Shown: positions 29,632 to 40,419 of the stretch, one piece after another
How the letters are laid out: each line of letters opens with the position of its first letter
Position numbering within the stretch: the stretch's first letter is position 1
Assembly (NCBI RefSeq): GCF_019357495.1
Contig: NZ_CP079110.1
Span: 868,001 to 932,000, forward strand
DNA: 64,000 nt
Source: Nosocomiicoccus ampullae
Lineage (GTDB): Bacteria; Bacillota; Bacilli; Staphylococcales; Salinicoccaceae
Reading direction: 5' to 3'
The notes under the pieces: model-generated
Told to the model about the DNA's origin: nothing
The model's input: only the letters and a program-made list of their open reading frames with translations
The model's database searches: none
Program-made: the position numbers and the translations under genes

Positions 29632-30897
29632 TTATTTATTAGAAAAATGTTGTTTAATATAACTGATGAAATACAAGCTACCTGTACAAAGTAATACATC
29701 TCCGTCAAATTCATCGACAAATTTTATATAATCATCTACTTGTTTTACATTTTCATGATTGACTGATTCTAAAATCTTATCAATTGGCATCTTTCTGTAA
29801 AAATCAAATTCTGTAACGACAAATTTATCCGCGATAGACTCTAATTCATCGACCATATATTGAATCGGCTTTCCTTCTACTACTGAGAATAATACAGTAA
29901 TTTTACGATCCGAATAGTTTTCTTTCATTGTCTTAATCAAGACATCAACTGCTTCTTTATTGTGTGCGCCATCAATAATAATCGTTGGATTTTCTTGGAG
30001 AATTTCAATTCTTCCCGGCCATGTTACAGACTCAACACCATGCACAACTTTATTCATATCTAAATTAACAATTTTTAAGTCATGCATTTCAAGTAGTGCT
30101 GTGAGTGCTAAACTTGCGTTTTGTTGTTGATGATATCCGAGCATTTTTAATTGTATATCATTAAAATCATAGTCTTTATATTTAAACGAGAATTCATGAT
30201 TGTTACTGAGTAAGACGATATCTCGCCCAAGCTCGATACCTTTGGCATGCTTTTCATCTAACACTTTATAGATGATATGTTTAGACTCTGTATCTTCTAT
30301 ACTAAAAACAAGCGGTACGTTTTCTTTAATTACACCTGATTTGTCTTTAGTAATTTCAACTAAAGTTTCACCTAAAATATCAGTGTGATCCTTACCGATA
30401 CTTGTTAGAACTGTCATTACAGGATTAAATACATTTGTCGAGTCATGCGTTGCGCCGAGTCCTGCTTCAACTAAAACGATATCGACAGGATGAATATCAC
30501 CGAAATAGACAAACATCATCGTCGTGATAATTTCAAATTCAGTCGCTGGACCGAGATCTGTCTCTTCAGTCAGTTGTTCACTTACAGGACGAACGATACT
30601 CGCGACTTCACTAAGTGCATCGTTAGAAATTGGTGTGCCGTTAATTGAAATTCTTTCGTTAAATACTTCAATATATGGCGACGTAAATGTACCGACTGAG
30701 TAGTCATTATCATTTAATGCCCCTCTCATGTACGATACGACAGAACCTTTACCATTTGTTCCTACAATATGAACACCTGTAATTTTCTTTTCTGGATTAC
30801 CGAGTTTTTCGAGCATCCAAACCATGCGTTTTACGCCTGGTTTGATGCCGAATTTACCTCTATTATGAATCCAGTCTAATGTTTCATCATAATTCAT
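29632..30897 (-). CDS. folC: Folylpolyglutamate synthase / dihydrofolate synthase
   Basis: Mur-ligase family enzyme that adds glutamate to dihydropteroate and folates, keeping folates in the cell. It has 421 residues with the P-loop GTNGKGSV near residue 48, TSPYIEVFNERI near 77, EAGLGATHDSTN near 148 and DGAHN near 300. AGAGGTAA precedes the ATG. The gap to the valS stop is one base, so it is read from the valS T-box promoter, an order common in Firmicutes. A shared terminator lies right after it. Confidence 0.95.
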   Translation of the reverse strand: MNYDETLDWIHNRGKFGIKPGVKRMVWMLEKLGNPEKKITGVHIVGTNGKGSVVSYMRGALNDNDYSVGTFTSPYIEVFNERISINGTPISNDALSEVASIVRPVSEQLTEETDLGPATEFEIITTMMFVYFGDIHPVDIVLVEAGLGATHDSTNVFNPVMTVLTSIGKDHTDILGETLVEITKDKSGVIKENVPLVFSIEDTESKHIIYKVLDEKHAKGIELGRDIVLLSNNHEFSFKYKDYDFNDIQLKMLGYHQQQNASLALTALLEMHDLKIVNLDMNKVVHGVESVTWPGRIEILQENPTIIIDGAHNKEAVDVLIKTMKENYSDRKITVLFSVVEGKPIQYMVDELESIADKFVVTEFDFYRKMPIDKILESVNHENVKQVDDYIKFVDEFDGDVLLCTGSLYFISYIKQHFSNK

Positions 30898-30898
30898 A

Positions 30899-33526
30899 TT
30901 ACTTACCTCTTAACTCGTTCAGTCTCGAATTCACATCTTCATATTGTTCTAAATATGAAGCTTGTTTTTCTTTTTCTTGATTTACAATTTTTTCTGGTGC
31001 ATTTTGAACGAATTTTTCATTGCTTAACTTACCTTTAACACGTTTTAATTCGCCGTCTAGACGCTCAAGTTCTTTTTCTAAACGTTCGATTTCTTCATCT
31101 AAATCGATTAACCCTTCGAGTGGAAGTACAACTGTCGCACCTTTAACGACTTGAGTTTTCGCGTCGTCTTCAATATTAATTTTTTCTCCAATTTCAAGAG
31201 TTTCAGGATTAGTAAATCGAGTAATGTAGTGTGTGTTTTCTTCGATTAATTGTCGACTTGTACTATCTTTAATTTCAATTTTAATATCGATTGGTTTAGA
31301 AAGTGGTGTATTCACTTCATTTCTCGTTTGACGCACTGATTTGATAATGTCTACAAGTAAACTCATCGTATTGTTACTTTCTTCATTCGATAATGACTCA
31401 TCAACTGTTGGCCACTCACTAACAACAATTGATTGATTACTATCAATTGCTTGGTAAATCTCTTCAGTGACAAACGGCATAAATGGATGTAGCATTTTTA
31501 AGATTTTATCGAGTGTGTAAAGTAGTACTGAGCGCGTCATTTGTTTTTCTTCTTCAGTACCTTCGTTCATTGAGATTTTAGACATTTCAATGTACCAATC
31601 ACAGAAGTCATCCCAAATGAAGTGATATAAAATACGTCCAACTTCACCGAATTCATATTTTTCAAATAGACGTGTGACTTCACGAATTGTGTCATTTAAG
31701 CGTGTTAAAATCCACTCGTCTGCAAGTGTTTTTTTACCATCTAAGTTAATGTCTGAGTGTTTAAAATCTGAACCGATATTCATTAGCGCAAATCTTGATG
31801 CGTTCCAAATTTTGTTAATAAAGTTCCATATTGACTCTACTTTTTCATCACTATAACGTAAATCTTGACCTGGTGTTGATCCTGTAGATAAGAAGAATCT
31901 AAGCGCGTCTGCACCGTACTTATCAATAACATCCATTGGGTCTACACCATTACCTAGAGATTTAGACATTTTACGATTTTGTTCGTCACGAACAAGTCCA
32001 TGTAATAATACATCATTAAACGGACGAGTATCTGTTTGTTCAAGTCCAGAGAAAATCATACGTGATACCCAGAAGAATATAATGTCATATCCAGTGACGA
32101 GTACGTTTGTTGGATAATATTTTTTAAGTAAATCTGTTTCTTCTGGCCAGCCTAACGTAGAAAATGGCCATAATGCACTTGAGAACCATGTATCTAAAAC
32201 GTCTTTATCTTGCGTCCAGTTTTCAATATCTGCTGGTGCTTCTTCACCGACGTACATTTCACCAGTTTCATTATGATACCATGCCGGAATTTGGTGTCCC
32301 CACCATAATTGTCTTGAAATTACCCAGTCATGAACATTTTCCATCCAACGGTTAAATGTACCTTCAAAACGGTTTGGTACAAAGTTAACTCTATTATCTG
32401 TTTCTTGGTTTTCGAGTGTTTCATCTCTAAGTGGTGCCATTTTAACAAACCACTGTGTTGATAAATACGGCTCTACAATTGCGTTACTACGTTCTGAGTG
32501 TCCAACACTATGCATATGAGATTCAACTTTAATTAGCTGATCTGTTTTTTCTAATTCTTCGACAATTGCTTGTCGTGCTTCAAAGCGGTCCATTCCGACG
32601 AATTTACCACCGAGTTCATTGATTGTACCATCTTCATTCATAACATTAATACGTTCTAGATTGTGACGATTACCGAGATCAAAGTCATTCGGGTCATGCG
32701 CAGGTGTTACTTTCATTGCACCAGTTCCAAATTCCATATCGACGTAATCATCTGTAATCACAGGAATTTCACGATCCATCAGTGGTAAAATTACTGTTTT
32801 ACCTATAATGTCTTGATATCTTTCATCATCTGGATGAACGACAACCGCAGTATCACCAAGCATTGTTTCTGGTCGTGTCGTTGCGATTTCTAAATAGCCA
32901 CTGCCATCAGCATATGGATATTTTACATGGTAAAACTTACCTTCAATTTCTTTATGAACAACCTCAATATCACTTAATGCTGTACGTGTTTCAGGATCCC
33001 AGTTAATAATGTATTCTCCGCGGTAGATAAGTCCTTTGTTATACATACTTACAAAGGTTTTACGTACTGCTTTAGAAAGACCTTCATCTAACGTGAATCT
33101 TTCCTTTGTATAGTCTAGACCAAGACCTAATTTTTTCCATTGATCTCGGATATGACCAGCATATTCTTCTTTCCAATTCCACGCGTGAGATAAAAATTCT
33201 TCACGTGTTAAATCGTGGATATCAATTCCTTCTTCTTTGAGACGTTGAACAACACGTGCTTGTGTCGCGATACCTGCATGGTCCATACCAGGTAAATATA
33301 ATGTATCAAAGCCTTGCATACGTTTTTGACGTGTAATAATGTCTTGTAACGTCGTATCCCAAGCGTGACCTAAATGAAGTTTCCCTGTCACGTTTGGTGG
33401 TGGAATAACAATCGTATAAGGCGGTTTATCAGATGTCACATCTGATTCAAAATAACCAGCTTCTACCCATTTTTCATATTTACCTTTTTCAACTTCTGTT
33501 GGATTATACTTTGTTGGCATATCCAT
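30899..33526 (-). CDS. valS: Valine-tRNA ligase
   Basis: Class I synthetase that charges tRNA-Val. It has 875 residues (S. aureus 876). The HIGH-type motif is HLGH ([16 protein letters not shown], near residue 52) and the KMSKS motif sits in [11 protein letters not shown]. The editing domain is present ([18 protein letters not shown] and the DPNDFDLG block), and a C-terminal coiled coil runs from about residue 815. The ATG at 33526 aligns with homologue starts. Expression is set by the T-box leader upstream; folC follows one base after the stop. Confidence 0.97.
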   Translation of the reverse strand: MDMPTKYNPTEVEKGKYEKWVEAGYFESDVTSDKPPYTIVIPPPNVTGKLHLGHAWDTTLQDIITRQKRMQGFDTLYLPGMDHAGIATQARVVQRLKEEGIDIHDLTREEFLSHAWNWKEEYAGHIRDQWKKLGLGLDYTKERFTLDEGLSKAVRKTFVSMYNKGLIYRGEYIINWDPETRTALSDIEVVHKEIEGKFYHVKYPYADGSGYLEIATTRPETMLGDTAVVVHPDDERYQDIIGKTVILPLMDREIPVITDDYVDMEFGTGAMKVTPAHDPNDFDLGNRHNLERINVMNEDGTINELGGKFVGMDRFEARQAIVEELEKTDQLIKVESHMHSVGHSERSNAIVEPYLSTQWFVKMAPLRDETLENQETDNRVNFVPNRFEGTFNRWMENVHDWVISRQLWWGHQIPAWYHNETGEMYVGEEAPADIENWTQDKDVLDTWFSSALWPFSTLGWPEETDLLKKYYPTNVLVTGYDIIFFWVSRMIFSGLEQTDTRPFNDVLLHGLVRDEQNRKMSKSLGNGVDPMDVIDKYGADALRFFLSTGSTPGQDLRYSDEKVESIWNFINKIWNASRFALMNIGSDFKHSDINLDGKKTLADEWILTRLNDTIREVTRLFEKYEFGEVGRILYHFIWDDFCDWYIEMSKISMNEGTEEEKQMTRSVLLYTLDKILKMLHPFMPFVTEEIYQAIDSNQSIVVSEWPTVDESLSNEESNNTMSLLVDIIKSVRQTRNEVNTPLSKPIDIKIEIKDSTSRQLIEENTHYITRFTNPETLEIGEKINIEDDAKTQVVKGATVVLPLEGLIDLDEEIERLEKELERLDGELKRVKGKLSNEKFVQNAPEKIVNQEKEKQASYLEQYEDVNSRLNELRGK

Positions 33527-33562
33527 AAGTATTTCACTCTCTTTCTAATTAATAAAATAAAA

Positions 33563-33780
33563 CAAAAAATCCCATCCTAAATAATAGGACGGGATAACCG
33601 TGGTACCACCTAATTTTGGCATAATTATGCCACACTTAACTATGATTAACGCTCATTAAACGTTTATCTTTACTATTATTTCGAGACAAATTATCCATAG
33701 ACTACTTCACATTACGCTGCCATATGCTTTCACCAGACGCATACTCTCTAAAGACTTATATAATGCTACTACTTCTATTA
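33563..33780 (-). promoter_or_regulatory. T-box leader of valS, valine specifier
   Basis: The T-box core TTAGGTGGTACCACGG is at about 33598-33612. The terminator pairs ATCCCATCCTA (33569-33579) with TAGGACGGGAT (33585-33595) and ends in T at 33563-33568. In stem I, closed by TAGA/TCTA, GAAGTAG places the candidate specifier GTA (Val) at 33703-33705, one base before the closing helix as in the trp leader. Confidence 0.88.
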
Positions 33781-33799
33781 TCTATATTTAACTATGTTA

Positions 33800-33828
33800 A
33801 TTTTATTGCATTCTTGAATGTAAGTCAA
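33800..33828 (-). promoter_or_regulatory. Promoter of valS-folC
   Basis: TTGACT (33823-33828) and TAAAAT (33800-33805) on the minus strand are separated by 17 bp. The -35 overlaps the stop codon of the upstream AbrB-family gene. Confidence 0.75.
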
Positions 33829-34877
33829 CTTTTCTTAAGCTCACGATCCGTAAGAAACTTCGCAACTATAGGAACGACGACTAATATTATAAAAAATATT
33901 CTAAATATATGATAACTCGAAATCATCGCGATATCCCCGCCACTTTCCATTGCGATTATAATAATTTGCGCAAGGCCACCAGGAGCTGCTGATAAGAAAA
34001 GACTTGTAAATTCATGAGATGTAAAAATAATATACACTGAAACGATAACAAAAGTACCTAAAATCAAGCCGACATTTTGAATAATAATCGCTAAAATATC
34101 TTTTAATGATAATTCTTTCATAAGTGTCGTAATTTGTAGCCCAATTCTAATACCGAATAGAATCTGTGCAAATGCAATTAAAAAATTGTCTAAAGTAAAT
34201 GTAATCTCTGTAGTTAGATTCCAGACAATTGTCACAAATATTGGCCCAAGTAATAATGCAGCTGGGAATTTTATCTTTCTTAATAGCATGTAAAGTATAT
34301 ACCCCGTAACAGGAACGAGTATTATATACGGATTTTTAATTTCAGAAATATTTAAAACATCTGGTAGATTACCGACACTATCTTCAGGAAAGAAATGCGT
34401 AATAATTGGTACAAGTGTAACAATAAAAATAATTCTAGATGTCTGAGTGAGCGAGACAAGTAGAAGATTTGCGTTTTTATTTTCTTCTGCCATTAATATC
34501 ATTTGACTTAAAGCACCTGGAACGCTCGCAAAAACAGCGGTTTCTACAGTTGTATTTGTTAGTTTACGAAATGGGATTGACAATAACAGTGCAAGGCCAA
34601 TTGTAAATAACGTAATTATGACAATGTTATACCAGTCTTCGGTCATTTTAATAATTGCTGGCAACGTTAAAGACGTTCCGATTTGAATTCCCATTATAAA
34701 AACACCCGAGTTACTTAAAATTTTTGGGAACCATATATCATTATCAATGACTCTAATAAATATTAACGTTCCAATCATTGAACCAAATAAGTAGCTCAGC
34801 GGTAAGTCAATCAGTTGAAGGATATTCGCAACTAATATAATAAAAATAATGAGAGAAAAGAGTTTTACAATTCTCAA
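33825..34877 (-). CDS. AbrB-family integral membrane protein
   Basis: Polytopic protein of 350 residues with about ten hydrophobic segments. It shows the internal duplication of the AbrB membrane family (PF05145, unrelated to the DNA-binding AbrB): SVPGALSQM near residue 118 and AAPGGLAQI near 290 are the matching loops. Members are loosely called ammonia monooxygenase-like or AbrB regulators of aidB; the true substrate is unknown. The start is a TTG at 34877 with GGAGTG six bases upstream. It ends inside the valS promoter. It is preceded by its own terminator separation from the hem cluster, so it is probably monocistronic. Confidence 0.85.
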   Translation of the reverse strand: MRIVKLFSLIIFIILVANILQLIDLPLSYLFGSMIGTLIFIRVIDNDIWFPKILSNSGVFIMGIQIGTSLTLPAIIKMTEDWYNIVIITLFTIGLALLLSIPFRKLTNTTVETAVFASVPGALSQMILMAEENKNANLLLVSLTQTSRIIFIVTLVPIITHFFPEDSVGNLPDVLNISEIKNPYIILVPVTGYILYMLLRKIKFPAALLLGPIFVTIVWNLTTEITFTLDNFLIAFAQILFGIRIGLQITTLMKELSLKDILAIIIQNVGLILGTFVIVSVYIIFTSHEFTSLFLSAAPGGLAQIIIIAMESGGDIAMISSYHIFRIFFIILVVVPIVAKFLTDRELKKS

Positions 34878-34900
34878 ATAATCACTCCGAGTATATAAAA

Positions 34901-34925
34901 ATACCTCGAGAAACTCCCGAGGTAT
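34901..34925 (-). terminator. Terminator between the 37-residue peptide gene and the AbrB-family gene
   Basis: An 8-bp stem ATACCTCG/CGAGGTAT with a 9-nt loop, followed on the minus strand by five T. Confidence 0.75.
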
Positions 34926-34931
34926 AGAAGA

Positions 34932-35045
34932 TTATAAATGATAAATAAGTACTGGTAATAGTAAAAGAAATGCTACTAGTGGCATTAACCAATAAATAAC
35001 TCTCTCTGCAGCAGGTTGTCTCTTATTGTTCTTTTGAATTGGCAT
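34932..35045 (-). CDS. Small single-helix membrane protein, 37 residues
   Basis: A short frame from an ATG at 35045: a positively charged N-terminus (MPIQKNNKRQPAAERVIYW) followed by one hydrophobic helix (about residues 21-36: MPLVAFLLLLPVLIYHL) and a stop. The charge pattern predicts an N-inside, C-outside orientation. It lies between hemL and the AbrB-family gene and ends just before a terminator, so it occupies its own transcription unit or is the tail of the hem operon. TAGGG upstream is a modest binding site. I do not recognise a family. Confidence 0.55.
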   Translation of the reverse strand: MPIQKNNKRQPAAERVIYWLMPLVAFLLLLPVLIYHL

Positions 35046-35113
35046 AGCTACCCTACTCTCTTTAACTTGTTTATATATTAAATTATGCACATTTTCTATA
35101 GTTAAATCAATAC

Positions 35114-36400
35114 TTATTTAACAATACGTGATAACGCGTTTCTAAATGCTTCAATAGTAAATTTAATATCTTCTTCAGTATGCTTCGTTGAAATAAACAT
35201 TCCTTCAAATTGTGAAGGTGGTAAGTACACGCCTTCTTTAATTAATTCAGGATATAGTTGTGCAAATAAATCTAAATTAGCACTATTTGCATCATCAAAG
35301 TTTTCTACTGGTCCATCAGTTAAGAAGAAACCAATCATAGATCCCGCACGGTTTACTGTAAACGGTACGTTAAACTCTTTAAACACTTTAGTTAGCCCTT
35401 CTTCAATCATATCGCCGAGTTTATTGAAGTGAGTATAGCTATCTTCAGTAAGTTGTTTTAGCGTGTGTAATCCAGCTGTCATCGCAAGTGGGTTACCGGA
35501 TAATGTACCTGCTTGGTAAATATCTCCTGCAGGTGCGATACGTTCCATAATTTCTCTCTTACCACCGAACGCACCGACTGGTAATCCACCACCAATTACT
35601 TTACCTAAGCATGTAATATCTGGATCAATTCCAAAATATCCTTGTGCACAGTTATAGCCAACTCTAAAACCAGTCATTACTTCATCAAATATTAATAACG
35701 AACCGTGTTCTTTTGTAATATCACGAACAAATTGTAAGTAGTCATTTACTGGAGGAACAACACCCATGTTACCTGCAACAGGCTCCATAATTACTGCTGC
35801 GATTTCATCTCCATAGTGTTCGAACGCTAATTTTAAACTTTCTTTATCGTTAAATGGAACAGTTACTGTATTTTTTGCCGTGCCTTCAGGTACACCAGGT
35901 GAGTCTGGTAAACCGAGTGTTGCGACACCACTTCCTGCTTTAATTAGAAGTGAGTCACTGTGACCATGGTAGCACCCTTCAAATTTTAAGATTTTATTTC
36001 TATTTGTGTAACCTCTCGCAAGTCTAAGTGCAGCGAGTGTCGCTTCGGTACCTGAAGATACAAAGCGTAGCATCTCAACAGAAGGTACTCTATCAATAAC
36101 GAGTTGCGCTAACTCATTTTCAACAGCTGTTGGTGCACCGAATGATGACCCTTTCTCAGCTTGATTTTTAATTGCTTCAACGACTTCGTCGTCAGAGTGA
36201 CCTAAAATTAACGGCCCCCAGCTTAAAACGTAATCTAGATATTCGTTACCATCGACATCTTTCACACGAGCATCTTTTGCACTTTCAATGAATAATGGAT
36301 CCATATTTACTGATTTAAATGCACGAACAGGTGAGTTTACCCCACCAGGCATTAAATCAACAGCTTCTTCAAATAATTTCTTAGAATTCTCGTACATCAT
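35114..36400 (-). CDS. hemL: Glutamate-1-semialdehyde 2,1-aminomutase
   Basis: PLP enzyme that converts glutamate-1-semialdehyde to 5-aminolevulinate, the second step of the C5 haem route. It has 428 residues. The PMP/PLP features are visible: [40 protein letters not shown] and the Schiff-base lysine in [21 protein letters not shown] precedes the ATG, which overlaps the hemB stop (TAATG). It is last in hemA-C-D-B-L. Confidence 0.96.
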   Translation of the reverse strand: MMYENSKKLFEEAVDLMPGGVNSPVRAFKSVNMDPLFIESAKDARVKDVDGNEYLDYVLSWGPLILGHSDDEVVEAIKNQAEKGSSFGAPTAVENELAQLVIDRVPSVEMLRFVSSGTEATLAALRLARGYTNRNKILKFEGCYHGHSDSLLIKAGSGVATLGLPDSPGVPEGTAKNTVTVPFNDKESLKLAFEHYGDEIAAVIMEPVAGNMGVVPPVNDYLQFVRDITKEHGSLLIFDEVMTGFRVGYNCAQGYFGIDPDITCLGKVIGGGLPVGAFGGKREIMERIAPAGDIYQAGTLSGNPLAMTAGLHTLKQLTEDSYTHFNKLGDMIEEGLTKVFKEFNVPFTVNRAGSMIGFFLTDGPVENFDDANSANLDLFAQLYPELIKEGVYLPPSQFEGMFISTKHTEEDIKFTIEAFRNALSRIVK

Positions 36401-37380
36401 TAAATTTCTCCTTTATCGATTTTTTTACATAATTCTTTAGCGAAGTAAGTCATGATCATATCTGCACCTGCGCGTTTAATTGATAGCATCTGTTCGATAA
36501 TCACTTCTTCATCAAGTAAACCTTGCTCAATTGCATTGACTGTCATTGCGTACTCTCCACTTACGTTATATGCAATAATCGGTAAGTTAGAATTATTTCT
36601 AACATCGCGAATAATGTCTAAATATGATAATGCAGGTTTTACAATCATCATATCAGCACCTTCACGTGTATCACTTTCTAATTCTCTTAACGCTTCTAGG
36701 CGGTTGGCTGGATCCATTTGATACGTTCTTCGGTTACCGAATGACGGTGTAGATTCCGCAGCATCTCTAAATGGTCCATAAAATTTAGATGCATATTTAA
36801 TACCGTAACTCATAATTGGTACGTCATAAAATCCAGCTTTGTCTAACCCGTCACGGATTTCTGTTACGAAGCCATCCATCATATTAGATGGTGCGATAAT
36901 ATCTGCACCAGCTTTTGCTTGTGAGATTGCTGTTTCAATTAGAAGCGGGAGTGTTTTATCGTTATCGACGTCTTTAGTATGTTCGTTTATAACTCCGCAG
37001 TGTCCATGGTCTGTATATTCACATAGACAAGTATCTAAAATAACGATTAAGTCTGGATATAGCTTTTTAGCAAGTTTACATGCTTCTTGCACAATACCAT
37101 TTTCATCATATGCACCACTACCAACGTCGTCTTTATGGTTTGGTACGCCGAAAAATATCACTGACTTAATACCGAGTTCGTAAACTTCTTTTAACTCTTC
37201 TTCAAGTAAATTTAATGAGATTTGGTAAATACCTTTCATTGAAGGAATTTCTTTTTTAACGTCATCTTTTTCAACGACAAAAATCGGATAAATAAGATCT
37301 TCTTTTTTAAGTGACGTCTCTCTAACTAAATCTCTCATAAACTCTGACTTTCTTAAGCGACGATGTCTATCAAATTTCAT
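36400..37380 (-). CDS. hemB: Delta-aminolevulinic acid dehydratase (porphobilinogen synthase)
   Basis: Joins two 5-aminolevulinates into porphobilinogen. It has 326 residues. The zinc-type metal cysteines are in [15 protein letters not shown]; the two active-site lysines lie in [18 protein letters not shown] and [19 protein letters not shown] lies upstream and the gene overlaps hemD by 11 bp, hemL by one base. Cytosolic, part of the haem operon. Confidence 0.96.
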   Translation of the reverse strand: MKFDRHRRLRKSEFMRDLVRETSLKKEDLIYPIFVVEKDDVKKEIPSMKGIYQISLNLLEEELKEVYELGIKSVIFFGVPNHKDDVGSGAYDENGIVQEACKLAKKLYPDLIVILDTCLCEYTDHGHCGVINEHTKDVDNDKTLPLLIETAISQAKAGADIIAPSNMMDGFVTEIRDGLDKAGFYDVPIMSYGIKYASKFYGPFRDAAESTPSFGNRRTYQMDPANRLEALRELESDTREGADMMIVKPALSYLDIIRDVRNNSNLPIIAYNVSGEYAMTVNAIEQGLLDEEVIIEQMLSIKRAGADMIMTYFAKELCKKIDKGEI

Positions 37381-38068
37381 TTTGAAACTCCTCTTCTATT
37401 AGTGTAATCATCGATTCTAACGTTGCTTCTTTAGGAACTTGTGTCTGTATACCGTAACTCATTAATGCCTTTTGAGTAACGTGTCCAATCGAAACAACTT
37501 TAATATGTTCTAAATCCTCTTTTTTAAAATGTTCCATAAAAGCGTGAACACCTGACGGACTAGAAAATGTTAAACCATCAATGTTTTTTAATTCCTTCTT
37601 TAACTGATTAATTGATTCCATATTTGGTGCAGGTTGATATAACGCGATTTCTGTTAAATCCGCACCTTTTTCTATAAAATAGTCTCTCATAATCGAACGT
37701 TTATCTTTACTTGCTGGATAAAGAACTCTAATGTCTCTTTGAACATCAAACTCTTCTTTGAACCCTTCTTGCGTGTAATCACTTGGTTCAAAGTCCACAT
37801 GAAATCCGGCGTCTTTTAACGCTTCAGTCGTCGTTTTCCCAATTGAAGCAATATGTTTAGCGTTCAATGTTTTTAACTCATTATAGAAAAATTTAACGGT
37901 ATTTTTACTCGTTATGACTACCCAATCGTAATCTTTATTTAACTTTTCACGATTATATTCTAATTTTTTAAATGTAATAATCGGAAGATGTAGTAACTCT
38001 AGAGATGTATTTACATCTCTAAAGTGACTCTGAGTGACGATGACTTTACTTATTTTTGTTGATTTCAT
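37370..38068 (-). CDS. hemD: Uroporphyrinogen-III synthase
   Basis: Closes hydroxymethylbilane into uroporphyrinogen III with inversion of ring D. The start chosen is the ATG at 38068 (232 residues), which begins [12 protein letters not shown] like homologues; the open frame extends 18 codons further into hemC without support. HemD sequences vary strongly, and only short features match: [34 protein letters not shown] near residue 170 and [10 protein letters not shown]. It overlaps hemC by 23 bp and hemB by 11 bp, so coupling replaces a strong binding site. Position in the operon supports the call. Confidence 0.9.
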   Translation of the reverse strand: MKSTKISKVIVTQSHFRDVNTSLELLHLPIITFKKLEYNREKLNKDYDWVVITSKNTVKFFYNELKTLNAKHIASIGKTTTEALKDAGFHVDFEPSDYTQEGFKEEFDVQRDIRVLYPASKDKRSIMRDYFIEKGADLTEIALYQPAPNMESINQLKKELKNIDGLTFSSPSGVHAFMEHFKKEDLEHIKVVSIGHVTQKALMSYGIQTQVPKEATLESMITLIEEEFQNEI

Positions 38069-38969
38069 CAATAATTTCTTTTGCACCCATTTTTTCCATT
38101 TCATCTGCAACGAGGTTACCAAGTGCTACAGGATCATCGTTCGATTTTTTAACGAGATATTTTTCATTGCCATCTTCACTCATAATTAATCCTGTTAAAT
38201 ATATTTCATCATCAACAAATTGTGCACTCGCACCAATTGGCACTTGACAACTTCCGTCCATTCTTTTTAAGAATGTACGCTCTGCTGTTGTTTCAGTCGC
38301 AGTAACTTCGTCATGAATCGTAGATAATATTTCATGAACTTCACGATCATCATCTCTAATTTCTACACCTAAAGCACCTTGTGCAACAGCTGGAACAAAC
38401 TCTTCTGGGTCAAAGTACTCTGTGACAATATCGTCACTCCAACCCATTCTTTTTAATCCTGCAGCTGCAAGTATAATCGCGTCATATTCACCGTCACGCA
38501 TTTTTTGAATACGCGTATCTATATTTCCACGAACCCAGTTCACTGTAATATCATCACGTAATTCTTGCAGTTGTGCTGCACGGCGTAAGCTTGACGTTCC
38601 GACGATAGCACCTGCTGGTAACTCTTTAAACGGAATATTATCGTTAGATAAAAATGCATCTCTACGATCTTCACGAATCGGTACTGCAGATAATTTGAAA
38701 CCTTCAGGTAGTTCACTCGGTACATCTTTTAATGAATGAACAGCCATATCGATGTCGCCAACTTTTAAAGCATGTTCAATCTCTTTAACGAATAATCCTT
38801 TACCACCGACTTTACTTAACTGGCGGTCAACAATTCTGTCACCTTTAGTAACAATTTCTTTAACTTCAAAGTTTACATCTGGATTTTTCTTTTTTAATGA
38901 TTCAATTAATTGAAGTGTTTGGGTTTTCGCAAGACCACTACGTCTTGTACCTACTACAACTGTTTTCAT
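38046..38969 (-). CDS. hemC: Porphobilinogen deaminase (hydroxymethylbilane synthase)
   Basis: Polymerises four porphobilinogens into hydroxymethylbilane. It has 307 residues with GTRRSGLAKTQT at the N-terminus, HSLKDVPSELPEGF, GTSSLRRAAQL and VRGNIDTRI. The dipyrromethane cofactor cysteine is in MDGSCQVPIG near residue 239. It starts 8 nt after hemA; in S. aureus hemX sits between them, and here that gene is absent. AAGTAGG is a modest binding site. Confidence 0.96.
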   Translation of the reverse strand: MKTVVVGTRRSGLAKTQTLQLIESLKKKNPDVNFEVKEIVTKGDRIVDRQLSKVGGKGLFVKEIEHALKVGDIDMAVHSLKDVPSELPEGFKLSAVPIREDRRDAFLSNDNIPFKELPAGAIVGTSSLRRAAQLQELRDDITVNWVRGNIDTRIQKMRDGEYDAIILAAAGLKRMGWSDDIVTEYFDPEEFVPAVAQGALGVEIRDDDREVHEILSTIHDEVTATETTAERTFLKRMDGSCQVPIGASAQFVDDEIYLTGLIMSEDGNEKYLVKKSNDDPVALGNLVADEMEKMGAKEIIDEINKNK

Positions 38970-38976
38970 AATGTGC

Positions 38977-40323
38977 CTACTTTCTAATCGGTTGTTTTTC
39001 TTTTCTTAATTGCTCTCTTTTTTTGTACTCTTCATGATGTCTTTCGTGAATGTCTTCTACAATTTCTTCAATTCCAAAGATGTGCTCGAGCTCTGTTAAT
39101 TGAACTGCACCTTTTCGTTCATCGGCAAGTTCTTTTGTATACGTAATAGGATCACGTAACATTTGGTTAATAATACTTTTCATATGTTTAGAAATAATTG
39201 TTTTTTCACGTTTTGATAAGTCGAGTTTGTTATTAATACTATTAAATGTCGTTTCGTGAATATTTAAAGCTTTCGTACGCATCGCTTCAATTACTGGAAG
39301 TACACCTTGCATTTCTACCCAATTTAAATATTCAACAATCGATTGATCTATCATTGAATCAATCTTTTTTGCTTCTTCTTTTCTTTTTTCTAAATTGCTA
39401 TCAACGATACCACTTAAATCATCAACGTTGTAATAATATACACTATCGATTTCACTGACATTTGGATCGATATCTCTCGGTACCGCGATATCAATTAAAA
39501 TAAGTGAACGTTCTTTATTGTTACCTTTTACTTTTTCAATCATATCTTCAGTAATAATAAAGTCCGGTGCACCGGTACTTGAAATAACAATATCTGTATC
39601 TTTTAAAGCATCTTCTAGTTCATTTAACGGTCTATAATTACCTAAATATTTCTCTGCAAGTGTACGTGCATTATCTGGGTTACGGTTAACAACTGTAACA
39701 TCACTTACACCATTAGACGTTAAGTTTAATAATGATTCTTCCGACATTTCACCTGCACCGAGGACTAATACTTTTAAGTTTTTGATATTTTCAAAGATAT
39801 TTTTCGCAAGTTCTACTGCTGCATAAGACATAGATACTGCATGTTTAGAAATTTCTGTTTCATTATGTCCACGTTTGGCAACAGTAATTACTTCTTTAAA
39901 TAACTTATTAAATATTTTTCCTGTCGTATGTTCCTCTTGCGCGAGAATAAACGCATCTCGAATTTGGCCTAAAATTTGCGTCTCACCGAGCACCATCGAA
40001 TCAAGCCCTGCTGCGACTCGGTATAAATGTCTTATCGCATCATCATTTACTTTAATTTCAGTAATGTCTTTTATAGTATCGAGAGAAACATTAAAATGTT
40101 CACTTAAAAAGTTTCTCGTATAATATGTCCCTGTATGAATTTGATCAGTAACAACATATAGTTCTGTACGATTACATGTTGAAAAAATGACTGCTTCTAA
40201 AATACTTTTTTGATCTCTTAAAGTATGAAGCGCTGGCACAATTTCACTATCTTCAAAATTGAGTTTCTCACGTTCTTCGACGCTTGCTTTTCTATAGTTT
40301 AGACTAAGTGCAATAACATGCAT
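38977..40323 (-). CDS. hemA: Glutamyl-tRNA reductase
   Basis: First and rate-limiting step of haem synthesis: NADPH reduction of glutamyl-tRNA to glutamate-1-semialdehyde. It has 448 residues. The catalytic cysteine is in FSTCNRTELY near residue 50; LGETQILGQI follows, then the NADPH-binding VLVLGAGEM near 187 and a long C-terminal dimerisation helix. AAGGGGC precedes the ATG. In S. aureus, HemA level is restrained by HemX; HemX is not encoded in this cluster, so control may differ. Confidence 0.96.
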   Translation of the reverse strand: MHVIALSLNYRKASVEEREKLNFEDSEIVPALHTLRDQKSILEAVIFSTCNRTELYVVTDQIHTGTYYTRNFLSEHFNVSLDTIKDITEIKVNDDAIRHLYRVAAGLDSMVLGETQILGQIRDAFILAQEEHTTGKIFNKLFKEVITVAKRGHNETEISKHAVSMSYAAVELAKNIFENIKNLKVLVLGAGEMSEESLLNLTSNGVSDVTVVNRNPDNARTLAEKYLGNYRPLNELEDALKDTDIVISSTGAPDFIITEDMIEKVKGNNKERSLILIDIAVPRDIDPNVSEIDSVYYYNVDDLSGIVDSNLEKRKEEAKKIDSMIDQSIVEYLNWVEMQGVLPVIEAMRTKALNIHETTFNSINNKLDLSKREKTIISKHMKSIINQMLRDPITYTKELADERKGAVQLTELEHIFGIEEIVEDIHERHHEEYKKREQLRKEKQPIRK

Positions 40324-40419
40324 TTAGATTGCCCCTTACCTAGCTTTTTTCAATACTCTATTAATACTATCAGATAAAAGCGTGTCTTTGATGTTTTTAG
40401 CACAATGTTCAAAAATTTG

